NCBI GenBank assembly: GCA_963678705.1 | Contig: OY783214.1 | Coordinates: 17,030,264-17,094,263, forward strand | From: Panorpa germanica | Taxonomy: Eukaryota; Arthropoda; Insecta; Mecoptera; Panorpidae | DNA: 64,000 nt | Direction of reading: 5' to 3' | In this document: piece by piece, positions 11,206 through 23,293 of the stretch | Position numbering within the stretch: the stretch's first letter is position 1 | How the letters are laid out: each line of letters opens with the position of its first letter | Position numbers and translations under genes: made by a program | The notes under the pieces: generated by a model | Databases searched by the model: none | What the model was told of the DNA's origin: nothing | Seen by the model: the letters and a program-made list of their open reading frames with translations, nothing else

Positions 11206-12614
11206 CAGACTTCTATCTCTTATGGTTCATGAGATAATAACACTTGAAGCTTGATAGAACATTTTAGAACATTTGGTAGTCGAAAAATTATTCGAAAAAA
11301 ATGATATTTTAACAAGGTATATTACCGTGAATGTAAAATTTATGACCTATATTAACGTAACTTTTTACGCTGATTTCAAATATGTAATTTATTTTTTGGT
11401 AGGCCTCCCGGTTTTCGAGATATCGGCGTGTCAAGGGTTAAATAATGGAAACATTTCAAAATGGTTTCCATATTTGAAATCAGCGGGAAATTCTACGTTT
11501 AAAAACGTTGTTAAATATCGAAAAAAAAACATTTGCTTTTTTGTTAAAATTTTAAAGGTTATACTCTTGTTAATTTTACAAAAAGTTGATGGTCTCTGAA
11601 TGTAAAATTTATGACCTATATTAACGTAACTTTTTACGCTGATTTCAAATATGTAATTTATTTTTTGGTAGGCCTCCCGGTTTTCGAGATATCGGCGTGT
11701 CAAGGGTTAAATAATGGAAAGATTTCAAAATGGTTTCCATATTTGAAATCAGCGGGAAATTCTACGTTTAAAAACGTTGTTAAATATCGAAAAAAAAACA
11801 TTTGCTTTTTTGTTAAAATTTTAAAGGTTATACTCTTGTTAATTTTACAAAAAGTTGATGGTCTCTGAATGTAAAATTTATGACCTATATTAACGTAACT
11901 TTTTACGCTGATTTCAAATATGTAATTTATTTTTTGGTAGGCCTCCCGGTTTTCGAGATATCGGCGTGTCAAGGGTTAAATAATGGAAATTTTGTCGGCC
12001 ATTTTGAAAAACTTCTTTTTGCTGTAGCGCCTAAACGGCTGAACCAATTTGAAAATTGTCTATGGCGAAAAGATGCGCAGGGAAATTCTATATAAAATTA
12101 CATTTTCCAAATTTTTCCAAGACCCATAGTGCACCTGTAATAACGCTTGTGCAAACCATAGAATGAATGGCTCTAGTGTGGCCCCCTTATAGCTCCTAAT
12201 AGAAACATTATATAAATTTTATAAAGGAGTATCTAGACTATCTCATATTAAAATTTGAGCATCCTAAGTGTTTATTGTACCTTGTAATTAACGTTGCAAG
12301 CATGCTATGTCAATAAATGTAACGCTTGTGCAAACCATAGAATGCATGGCTCTAGTGTGGCCCCCTTAAGGCTCCTAATAGAAACATTATATAAATTTTA
12401 TAAAGGAGTATCTAGACTATCTCATATTAAAATTTGAGCATCCTAAGTCTTTATTGTACCTTGTAATTAACGTTGCAAGCATGCTATGTCAATAAATGTA
12501 ACGCTTGTGCAAACCATAGAATGCATGGCTCTAGTGTGGCCCCCTTAAGGCTCCTAATAGAAACATTATATAAATTTTATAAAGGAGAGTCTAGACTACC
12601 TCATATAAAAATTT
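11206..12614 (+). repeat. Unit 8, type I HOR (1,409 bp)
   Basis: L 11206-11328, A 11329-11597 (ggaaacatttc) and 11598-11866, A5 11867-11989, T 11990-12140, B 12141-12319 and 12320-12498, Bt 12499-12614. Its copy, unit 14, has ggaaagatttc at the matching site, one of the few differences between the super-repeats. Confidence 0.95.
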
Positions 12615-14023
12615 CAGACTTCTATCTCTTATGGTTCATGAGATAATAACACTTGAAGCTTGATAGAACATTTTAGAACATTTGGTAGTCGAAAAATTAT
12701 TCGAAAAAAATGATATTTTAACAAGGTATATTACCGTGAATGTAAAATTTATGACCTATATTAACGTAACTTTTTACGCTGATTTAAAATATGTAATTTA
12801 TTTTTTGGTAGGCCTCCCGGTTTTCGAGATATCGGCGTGTCAAGGGTTAAATAATGGAAAGATTTCAAAATGGTTTCCATATTTAAAATCAGCGGGAAAT
12901 TCTACGTTTAAAAACGTTGTTAAATATCGAAAAAAAAACATTTGCTTTATTGTTAAAATTTTAAAGGTTATACTCTTGTTAATTTTACAAAAAGTTGATG
13001 GTCTCTGAATGTAAAATTTATGACCTATATTAACGTAACTTTTTACGCTGATTTCAAATATGTAATTTATTTTTTGGTAGGCCTCCCGGTTTTCGAGATA
13101 TCGGCGTGTCAAGGGTTAAATAATGGAAAGATTTCAAAATGGTTTCCATATTTGAAATCAGCGGGAAATTCTACGTTTAAAAACGTTGTTAAATATCGAA
13201 AAAAAAACATTTGCTTTTTTGTTAAAATTTTAAAGGTTATACTCTTGTTAATTTTACAAAAAGTTGATGGTCTCTGAATGTAAAATTTATGACCTATATT
13301 AACGTAACTTTTTACGCTGATTTCAAATATGTAATTTATTTTTTGGTAGGCCTCCCGGTTTTCGAGATATCGGCGTGTCAAGGGTTAAATAATGGAAATT
13401 TTGTCGGCCATTTTGAAAAACTTCTTTTTGCTGTAGCGCCTAAACGGCTGAACCAATTTGAAAATTGTCTATGGCGAAAAGATGCGCAGGGAAATTCTAT
13501 ATAAAATTACATTTTCCAAATTTTTCCAAGACCCATAGTGCACCTGTAATAACGCTTGTGCAAACCATAGAATGAATGGCTCTAGTGTGGCCCCCTTATA
13601 GCTCCTAATAGAAACATTATATAAATTTTATAAAGGAGTATCTAGACTATCTCATATTAAAATTTGAGCATCCTAAGTGTTTATTGTACCTTGTAATTAA
13701 CGTTGCAAGCATGCTATGTCAATAAATGTAACGCTTGTGCAAACCATAGAATGCATGGCTCTAGTGTGGCCCCCTTAAGGCTCCTAATAGAAACATTATA
13801 TAAATTTTATAAAGGAGTATCTAGACTATCTCATATTAAAATTTGAGCATCCTAAGTCTTTATTGTACCTTGTAATTAACGTTGCAAGCATGCTATGTCA
13901 ATAAATGTAACGCTTGTGCAAACCATAGAATGCATGGCTCTAGTGTGGCCCCCTTAAGGCTCCTAATAGAAACATTATATAAATTTTATAAAGGAGAGTC
14001 TAGACTACCTCATATAAAAATTT
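12615..14023 (+). repeat. Unit 9, type I HOR with a type II-like first A (1,409 bp)
   Basis: L 12615-12737, A 12738-13006, A 13007-13275, A5 13276-13398, T 13399-13549, B 13550-13728 and 13729-13907, Bt 13908-14023. The first A has gatttaaaatatg in its left half and catatttaaaatc in its right half, otherwise seen only at the start of type II units, followed by the type I marker ctttattgtt. It therefore looks like a type II/type I recombinant. Confidence 0.93.
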
Positions 14024-15434
14024 CAGACTTCTATCTCTTATGGTTCATGAGATAATAACACTTGAAGCTTGATAGAACATTTTAGAACATTTGGTAGTCG
14101 AAAAATTATTCGAAAAAAATGATATTTTAACAAGGTATATTACCGTGAATGTAAAATTTATGACCTATATTAACGTAACTTTTTACGCTGATTTCAAATA
14201 TGTAATTTATTTTTTGGTAGGCCTCCCGGTTTTCGAGATATCGGCGTGTCAAGGGTTAAATAATGGAAAGATTTCAAAATGGTTTCCATATTTGAAATCA
14301 GCGGGAAATTCTACGTTTAAAAACGTTGTTAAATATCGAAAAAAAAACATTTGCTTTTTTGTTAAAATTTTAAAGGTTATACTCTTGTTAATTTTACAAA
14401 AAGTTGATGGTCTCTGAATGTAAAATTTATGACCTATATTAACGTAACTTTTTACGCTGATTTCAAATATGTAATTTATTTTTTGGTAGGCCTCCCGGTT
14501 TTCGAGATATCGGCGTGTCAAGGGTTAAATAATGGAAAGATTTCAAAATGGTTTCCAGATTTGAAATCAGCGGGAAATTCTACGTTCAAAAACGTTGTTA
14601 AATATCGAAAAAAAAACATTTGCTTTTTTGTTAAAATTTTAAAGGTTATATACTCTTGTTAATTTTACAAAAAGTTGATGGTCTCTGAATGTAAAATTTA
14701 TGACCTATATTAACGTAACTTTTTACGCTGATTTCAAATATGTAATTTATTTTTTGGTAGGCCTCCCGGTTTTCGAGATATCGGCGTGTCAAGGGTTAAA
14801 TAATGGAAATTTTGTCGGCCATTTTAAAAAACTTCTTTTTGCTGTAGCGCCTAAACGGCTAAACCAATTTGAAAATTGTCTATGGCGAAAAGATGCGCAG
14901 GGAAATTCTATATAAAATTACATTTTCCAAATTTTTCCAAGACCCATAGTGCACCTGTAATAACGCTTGTGCAAACCATAGAATGAATGGCTCTAGTGTG
15001 GCCCCCTTATAGCTCCTAATAGAAACATTATATAAATTTTATAAAGGAGTATCTAGACTATCTCATATTAAAATTTGAGCATCCTAAGTGTTTATTGTAC
15101 CTTGTAATTAACGTTGCAAGCATGCTATGTCAATAAATGTAACGCTTGTGCAAACCATAGAATGCATGGCTCTAGTGTGGCCCCCTTAAGGCTCCTAATA
15201 GAAACATTATATAAATTTTATAAAGGAGTATCTAGACTATCTCATATTAAAATTTGAGCATCCTAAGTCTTTATTGTACCTTGTAATTAACGTTGCAAGC
15301 ATGCTATGTCATTAAATGTAACGCTTGTGCAAACCATAGAATGCATGGCTCTAGTGTGGCCCCCTTAAGGCTCCTAATAGAAACATTATATAAATTTTAT
15401 AAAGGAGAGTCTAGACTACCTCATATAAAAATTT
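14024..15434 (+). repeat. Unit 10, type I HOR (1,411 bp), second copy of the super-repeat
   Basis: L 14024-14146, A 14147-14415, 271-bp A 14416-14686, A5 14687-14809, T 14810-14960 (ccattttaaaaaac, ggctaaacc), B 14961-15139 and 15140-15318, Bt 15319-15434. It matches unit 4 at an offset of 8,637 bp. It has a private gtcattaaatg near 15310. Confidence 0.95.
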
Positions 15435-16843
15435 CAGACTTCTATCTCTTATGGTTCATGAGATAATAACACTTGAAGCTTGATAGAACATTTTAGAACA
15501 TTTGGTAGTCGAAAAATTATTCGAAAAAAATGATATTTTAACAAGGTATATTACCGTGAATGTAAAATTTATGACCTATATTAACGTAACTTTTTACGCT
15601 GATTTCAAATATGTAATTTATTTTTTGGTAGGCCTCCCGGTTTTCGAGATATCGGCGTGTCAAGGGTTAAATAATGGAAAGATTTCAAAATGGTTTCCAT
15701 ATTTGAAATCAGCGGGAAATTCTACGTTTAAAAACGTTGTTAAATATCGAAAAAAAAACATTTGCTTTATTGTTAAAATTTTAAAGGTTATACTCTTGTT
15801 AATTTTACAAAAAGTTGATGGTCTCTGAATGTAAAATTTATGACCTATATTAACGTAACTTTTTACGCTGATTTCAAATATGTAATTTATTTTTTGGTAG
15901 GCCTCCCGGTTTTCGAGATATCGGCGTGTCAAGGGTTAAATAATGGAAAGATTTCAAAATGGTTTCCATATTTGAAATCAGCGGGAAATTCTACGTTTAA
16001 AAACGTTGTTAAATATCAAAAAAAAAACATTTGCTTTTTTGTTAAAATTTTAAAGGTTATACTCTTGTTAATTTTACAAAAAGTTGATGGTCTCTGAATG
16101 TAAAATTTATGACCTATATTAACGTAACTTTTTACGCTGATTTCAAATATGTAATTTATTTTTTGGTAGGCCTCCCGGTTTTCGAGATATCGGCGTGTCA
16201 AGGGTTAAATAATGGAAATTTTGTCGGCCATTTTGAAAAACTTCTTTTTGCTGTAGCGCCTAAACGGCTGAACCAATTTGAAAATTGTCTATGGCGAAAA
16301 GATGCGCAGGGAAATTCTATATAAAATTACATTTTCCAAATTTTTCCAAGACCCATAGTGCACCTGTAATAACGCTTGTGCAAACCATAGAATGAATGGC
16401 TCTAGTGTGGCCCCCTTATAGCTCCTAATAGAAACATTATATTAATTTTATAAAGGAGTATCTAGACTATCTCATATTAAAATTTGAGCATCCTTAGTGT
16501 TTATTGTACCTTGTAATTAACGTTGCAAGCATGCTATGTCAATAAATGTAACGCTTGTGCAAACCATAGAATGCATGGCTCTAGTGTGGCCCCCTTAAGG
16601 CTCCTAATAGAAACATTATATAAATTTTATAAAGGAGTATCTAGACTATCTCATATTAAAATTTGAGCATCCTAAGTCTTTATTGTACCTTGTAATTAAC
16701 GTTGCAAGCATGCTATGTCAATAAATGTAACGCTTGTGCAAACCATAGAATGCATGGCTCTAGTGTGGCCCCCTTAAGGCTCCTAATAGAAACATTATAT
16801 AAATTTTATAAAGGAGAGTCTAGACTACCTCATATAAAAATTT
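15435..16843 (+). repeat. Unit 11, type I HOR (1,409 bp)
   Basis: L 15435-15557, A 15558-15826 and 15827-16095, A5 16096-16218, T 16219-16369, B 16370-16548 and 16549-16727, Bt 16728-16843. It matches unit 5. A private change near 16018 turns the usual atatcgaaa into atatcaaaa. Confidence 0.95.
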
Positions 16844-18433
16844 CAGACTTCTATCTCTTATGGTTCATGAGATAATAACACTTGAAGCTTGATAGAACAT
16901 TTTAGAACATTTGGTAGTCGAAAAATTATTCGAAAAAAATGATATTTTAACAAGGTATATTACCGTGAATGTAAAATTTATGACCTATATTAACGTAACT
17001 TTTTACGCTGATTTCAAATATGTAATTTATTTTTTGGTAGGCCTCCCGGTTTTCGAGATATCGGCGTGTCAAGGGTTAAATAATGGAAACATTTCAAAAT
17101 GGTTTCCATATTTGAAATCAGCGGGAAATTCTACGTTTAAAAACGTTGTTAAATATCGAAAAAAAAACATTTGCTTTTTTGTTAAAATTTTAAAGGTTAT
17201 ACTCTTGTTAATTTTGCAAAAAGTTGATGGTCTCTGAATGTAAAATTTATGACCTATATTAACGTAACTTTTTACGCTGATTTCAAATATGTAATTTATT
17301 TTTTGGTAGGCCTCCCGGTTTTCGAGATATCGGCGTGTCAAGGGTTAAATAATGGAAAGATTTCAAAATGGTTTCCAGATTTGAAATCAGCGGGAAATTC
17401 TACGTTCAAAAACGTTGTTAAATATCGAAAAAAAAACATTTGCTTTTTTGTTAAAATTTTAAAGGTTATATACTCTTGTTAATTTTACAAAAAGTTGATG
17501 GTCTCTGAATGTAAAATTTATGACCTATATTAACGTAACTTTTTACGCTGATTTCAAATATGTAATTTATTTTTTGGTAGGCCTCCCGGTTTTCGAGATA
17601 TCAGCGTGTCAAGGGTTAAATAATGGAAATTTTGTCGGCCATTTTGAAAAACTTCTTTTTGCTGTAGCGCCTAAACGGCTGAACCAATTTGAAAATTGTC
17701 TATGGCGAAAAGATGCGCAGGGAAATTCTATATAAAATTACATTTTCCAAATTTTTCCAAGACCCATAGTGCACCTGTAATAACGCTTGTGCAAACCATA
17801 GAATGAATGGCTCTAGTGTGGCCCCCTTATAGCTCCTAATAGAAACATTATATAAATTTTATAAAGGAGTATCTAGACTATCTCATATTAAAATTTGAGC
17901 ATCCTAAGTGTTTATTGTACCTTGTAATTAACGTTGCAAGCATGCTATGTCAATAAATGTAACGCTTGTGCAAACCATAGAATGCATGGCTCTAGTGTGG
18001 CTTCCTTAAGGCTCCTAATAGAAACATTATATAAATTTTATAAAGGAGTATCTAGACTATCTCATATTAAAATTTGAGCATCCTAAGTCTTTATTGTACC
18101 TTGTAATTAACGTTGCAAGCATGCTATGTCAATAAATGTAACGCTTGTGCAAACCATAGAATGCATGGCTCTAGTGTGGCCCCCTTAAGGCTCCTAATAG
18201 AAACATTATATAAATTTTATAAAGGAGTATCTAGACTATCTCATATTAAAATTTGAGCATCCTAAGTCATTATTGTACCTTGTAATTAACGTTGCAAGCA
18301 TGCTATGTCAATATATGTAACGCTTGTGCAAACCATAGAATGCATGGCTCTAGTGTGGCCCCCTTAAGGCTCCTAATAGAAACATTATATAAATTTTATA
18401 AAGAAGAGTCTAGACTACCTCATATAAAAATTT
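16844..18433 (+). repeat. Unit 12, type I HOR with an extra B (1,590 bp)
   Basis: L 16844-16966, A 16967-17235, 271-bp A 17236-17506, A5 17507-17629, T 17630-17780, B 17781-17959, 17960-18138 and 18139-18317, Bt 18318-18433. It keeps every private marker of unit 6, including ggaaacatttc, attttgcaa, atatcagcg, tggcttcc, gtcattattg, aatatatg and aaagaagag. Confidence 0.95.
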
Positions 18434-19842
18434 CAGACTTCTATCTCTTATGGTTCATGAGATAATAACACTTGAAGCTTGATAGAACATTTTAGAACAT
18501 TTGGTAGTCGAAAAATTATTCGAAAAAAATGATATTTTAACAAGGTATATTACCGTGAATGTAAAATTTATGACCTATATTAACGTAACTTTTTACGCTG
18601 ATTTCAAATATGTAATTTATTTTTTGGTAGGCCTCCCGGTTTTCGAGATATCGGCGTGTCAAGGGTTAAATAATGGAAAGATTTCAAAATGGTTTCCATA
18701 TTTGAAATCAGCGGGAAATTCTACGTTTAAAAACGTTGTTAAATATCGAAAAAAAAACATTTGCTTTTTTGTTAAAATTTTAAAGGTTATACTCTTGTTA
18801 ATTTTACAAAAAGTTGATGGTCTCTGAATGTAAAATTTATGACCTATATTAACGTAACTTTTTACGCTGATTTCAAATATGTAATTTATTTTTTGGTAGG
18901 CCTCCCGGTTTTCGAGATATCGGCGTGTCAAGGGTTAAATAATGGAAAGATTTCAAAATGGTTTCCATATTTGAAATCAGCGGGAAATTCTACGTTTAAA
19001 AACGTTGTTAAATATCGAAAAAAAAACATTTGCTTTTTTGTTAAAATTTTAAAGGTTATACTCTTGTTAATTTTACAAAAAGTTGATGGTCTCTGAATGT
19101 AAAATTTATGACCTATATTAACGTAACTTTTTACGCTGATTTCAAATATGTAATTTATTTTTTGGTAGGCCTCCCGGTTTTCGAGATATCGGCGTGTCAA
19201 GGGTTAAATAATGGAAATTTTGTCGGCCATTTTGAAAAACTTCTTTTTGCTGTAGCGCCTAAACGGCTGAACCAATTTGAAAATTGTCTATGGCGAAAAG
19301 ATGCGCAGGGAAATTCTATATAAAATTACATTTTCCAAATTTTTCCAAGACCCATAGTGCACCTGTAATAACGCTTGTGCAAACCATAGAATGAATGGCT
19401 CTAGTGTGGCCCCCTTATAGCTCCTAATAGAAACATTATATAAATTTTATAAAGGAGTATCTAGACTATCTCATATTAAAATTTGAGCATCCTTAGTGTT
19501 TATTGTACCTTGTAATTAACGTTGCAAGCATGCTATGTCAATAAATGTAACGCTTGTGCAAACCATAGAATGCATGGCTCTAGTGTGGCTTCCTTAAGGC
19601 TCCTAATAGAAACATTATATAAATTTTATAAAGAAGTATCTAGACTATCTCATATTAAAATTTGAGCATCCTAAGTCTTTATTGTACCTTGTAATTAACG
19701 TTGCAAGCATGCTATGTCAATAAATGTAACGCTTGTGCAAACCATAGAATGCATGGCTCTAGTGTGGCCCCCTTAAGGCTCCTAATAGAAACATTATATA
19801 AATTTTATAAAGGAGAGTCTAGACTACCTCATATAAAAATTT
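18434..19842 (+). repeat. Unit 13, type I HOR (1,409 bp)
   Basis: L 18434-18556, A 18557-18825 and 18826-19094, A5 19095-19217, T 19218-19368, B 19369-19547 and 19548-19726, Bt 19727-19842. It shares ccttag, tggcttcc and aaagaagtatc with unit 7. Confidence 0.95.
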
Positions 19843-21251
19843 CAGACTTCTATCTCTTATGGTTCATGAGATAATAACACTTGAAGCTTGATAGAACATT
19901 TTAGAACATTTGGTAGTCGAAAAATTATTCGAAAAAAATGATATTTTAACAAGGTATATTACCGTGAATGTAAAATTTATGACCTATATTAACGTAACTT
20001 TTTACGCTGATTTCAAATATGTAATTTATTTTTTGGTAGGCCTCCCGGTTTTCGAGATATCGGCGTGTCAAGGGTTAAATAATGGAAAGATTTCAAAATG
20101 GTTTCCATATTTGAAATCAGCGGGAAATTCTACGTTTAAAAACGTTGTTAAATATCGAAAAAAAAACATTTGCTTTTTTGTTAAAATTTTAAAGGTTATA
20201 CTCTTGTTAATTTTACAAAAAGTTGATGGTCTCTGAATGTAAAATTTATGACCTATATTAACGTAACTTTTTACGCTGATTTCAAATATGTAATTTATTT
20301 TTTGGTAGGCCTCCCGGTTTTCGAGATATCGGCGTGTCAAGGGTTAAATAATGGAAAGATTTCAAAATGGTTTCCATATTTGAAATCAGCGGGAAATTCT
20401 ACGTTTAAAAACGTTGTTAAATATCGAAAAAAAAACATTTGCTTTTTTGTTAAAATTTTAAAGGTTATACTCTTGTTAATTTTACAAAAAGTTGATGGTC
20501 TCTGAATGTAAAATTTATGACCTATATTAACGTAACTTTTTACGCTGATTTCAAATATGTAATTTATTTTTTGGTAGGCCTCCCGGTTTTCGAGATATCG
20601 GCGTGTCAAGGGTTAAATAATGGAAATTTTGTCGGCCATTTTGAAAAACTTCTTTTTGCTGTAGCGCCTAAACGGCTGAACCAATTTGAAAATTGTCTAT
20701 GGCGAAAAGATGCGCAGGGAAATTCTATATAAAATTACATTTTCCAAATTTTTCCAAGACCCATAGTGCACCTGTAATAACGCTTGTGCAAACCATAGAA
20801 TGAATGGCTCTAGTGTGGCCCCCTTATAGCTCCTAATAGAAACATTATATAAATTTTATAAAGGAGTATCTAGACTATCTCATATTAAAATTTGAGCATC
20901 CTAAGTGTTTATTGTACCTTGTAATTAACGTTGCAAGCATGCTATGTCAATAAATGTAACGCTTGTGCAAACCATAGAATGCATGGCTCTAGTGTGGCCC
21001 CCTTAAGGCTCCTAATAGAAACATTATATAAATTTTATAAAGGAGTATCTAGACTATCTCATATTAAAATTTGAGCATCCTAAGTCTTTATTGTACCTTG
21101 TAATTAACGTTGCAAGCATGCTATGTCAATAAATGTAACGCTTGTGCAAACCATAGAATGCATGGCTCTAGTGTGGCCCCCTTAAGGCTCCTAATAGAAA
21201 CATTATATAAATTTTATAAAGGAGAGTCTAGACTACCTCATATAAAAATTT
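19843..21251 (+). repeat. Unit 14, type I HOR (1,409 bp)
   Basis: L 19843-19965, A 19966-20234 and 20235-20503, A5 20504-20626, T 20627-20777, B 20778-20956 and 20957-21135, Bt 21136-21251. It is the counterpart of unit 8 and the last unit of the type I-only region. Confidence 0.95.
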
Positions 21252-21763
21252 CAGACTTCTATCTCTTATGGTTCATGAGATAATAACACTTGAAGCTTGA
21301 TAGAACATTTTAGAACATTTGGTAGTCGAAAAATTATTCGAAAAAAATGATATTTTAACAAGGTATATTACCGTGAATGTAAAATTTATGACCTATATTA
21401 ACGTAACTTTTTACGCTGATTTAAAATATGTAATTTATTTTTTGGTAGGCCTCCCGGTTTTCGAGATATCGGCGTGTCAAGGGTTAAATAATGGAAAGAT
21501 TTCAAAATGGTTTCCATATTTGAAATCAGCGGGAAATTCTACGTTTAAAAACGTTGTTAAATATCGAAAAAAAAACATTTGCTTTTTTGTTAAAATTTTA
21601 AAGGTTATACTCTTGTTAATTTCACAAAAAGTCGATGGTCTCCAAATGTAAAATTTATAACGTATTGTGACGTAACTTTTTACGCTGATTTCAAATATGC
21701 AATTTATTTTTTGGTAGGCCTCCCGGTTTTCGAAATATCGGCGTGTCAAGGGTTAAATAATGG

Positions 21764-21889
21764 ACATTTACTTTTATCGTTACGACATTTGTTTTTATCA
21801 TTACGACATTTGTTTTTATCATTACGACATTTGTTTTTATCATTACGACATTTGTTTTTATCGTTACGACATTTGTTTTTATCGTTACG
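21764..21889 (+). repeat. C minisatellite, 6 x 21 bp (unit 15)
   Basis: Six tandem copies of a 21-bp unit of the form acatttgtttttatcattacg. Copies 1, 5 and 6 have tcgttacg and copies 2-4 have tcattacg. The first copy here has a private acatttac. The array follows A2c and precedes the 29-bp spacer and X/Y. Confidence 0.95.
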
Positions 21890-21918
21890 GCCGTTTATAT
21901 TTAAAATTATAATAATGT

Positions 21919-23293
21919 GCCCCCTAATAGAAACTGTATATAAAATTTATAAAGGAGTGTTTAGACTATCTCATATTAAAATTTAAGCCTCCTAGGTCTA
22001 TATTGTACCTTACAGTTAACGTTGTAAGCATGCTATGTCATTGTTGAATGTAACGCTTGTGTAATGCTTGTGCAATCCATTGAATGCATGGCTCTAGTGT
22101 GGCCCCCTTAAGGCTCCTAATACATACTGTATATAAAATTTATAAAGGAGTGTCTATACTACCTCATATAAAAATTTAAGCCTCCTACGTCTTTATTGTA
22201 CTTTGGAATTAACGTTGCAAGCATGCTATGTCAATAAATGTAAAGCTTGTGCAACCCATGGAATACATGGCTCTAGCGTGGCCCCCTTAAGGCTCCTAAT
22301 AGAAACTGTATATAAAATTTATAAAGGAGTGTTTAGACTATCTCATATTAAAATTTGAGCCTCCTAGGTCTATATTGTACCTTACAGTTAACGTTGTAAG
22401 CATGCTATGTCATTGTTGAATGTAACGCTTGTGTAATGCTTGTGCAATCCATTGAATGCATGGCTCTAGTGTGGCCCCCTTAAGGCTCCTAAAAGATACT
22501 GTATATAAAATTTATAAAGGAGTGTCTATACTACCTCATATAAAAATTTAAGCCTCCTACGTCTTTATTGTACTTTGGAATTAACGTTGCAAGCATGCTA
22601 TGTCAATAAATGTAAAGCTTGTGCAACCCATGGAATACATGGCTCTAGCGTGGCCCCCTTAAGGCTCCTAATAGAAACTGTATATAAAATTTATAAAGGA
22701 GTGTTTAGACTATCTCATATTAAAATTTGAGCCTCCTAGGTCTATATTGTACCTTACAGTTAACGTTGTAAGCATGCTATGTCATTGTTGAATGTAACGC
22801 TTGTGTAATGCTTGTGCAATCCATTGAATGCATGGCTCTAGTGTGGCCCCCTTAAGGCTCCTAATAGATACTGTATATAAAATATATAAAGGAGTGTCTA
22901 TACTACCTCATATAAAAATTTAAGCCTCCTACGTCTTTATTGTACTTTGGAATTAACGTTGCAAGCATGCTATGTCAATAAATGTAAAGCTTGTGCAACC
23001 CATGGAATACATGGCTCTAGCGTGGCCCCCTTAAGGCTCCTAATAGAAACTGTATATAAAATTTATAAAGGAGTGTTTAGACTATCTCATATTAAAATTT
23101 GAGCCTCCTAGGTCTATATTGTACCTTACAGTTAACGTTGTAAGCATGCTATGTCATTGTTGAATGTAACGCTTGTGTAATGCTTGTGCAATCCATTGAA
23201 TGCATGGCTCTAGTGTGGCCCCCTTAAGGCTCCTAATAGATACTGTATATAAAATTTATAAAGGAGTGTCTATACTACCTCATATAAAAATTT
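21919..23293 (+). repeat. X/Y dimer array (1,375 bp)
   Basis: Tandem 372-bp XY dimers with partial ends, starting at gccccctaatagaaactg after the C spacer and ending at the L of unit 16. It is exactly one dimer longer than the 1,003-bp arrays of units 20, 22 and 36. Confidence 0.94.
22088..22459 (+). repeat. XY dimer, reference copy (372 bp)
   Basis: Successive atggctctag sites fall at 22088, 22267 and 22460, so the spacings are 179 then 193 bp. The X form has gtctatactacctc, cctacgtc and gtaaagctt. The Y form has gtttagactatctc, cctaggtc and a longer end, gtcattgttgaatgtaacg. Both are recognisable relatives of B. The dimer is the unit of expansion in type II arrays. Confidence 0.94.

Larger units (their letters stand above)
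21252..23293 (+). repeat. Unit 15, type II HOR (2,042 bp)
   Basis: L 21252-21374, A 21375-21643, A2c 21644-21763, C 21764-21889, spacer 21890-21918, X/Y array 21919-23293. The A has gatttaaaatatg but keeps catatttgaaatc. The length is 1,670 + 372, so it has one XY dimer more than the shortest type II units. Confidence 0.94.

Noticed and set aside
1..21251. Assembly artefact as the sole cause of near-identical units
   Set aside because: Private markers at unit-specific places, varying B numbers and mapped chimeric junctions argue for a real array. Collapse or false duplication of whole super-repeats still cannot be excluded without reads.
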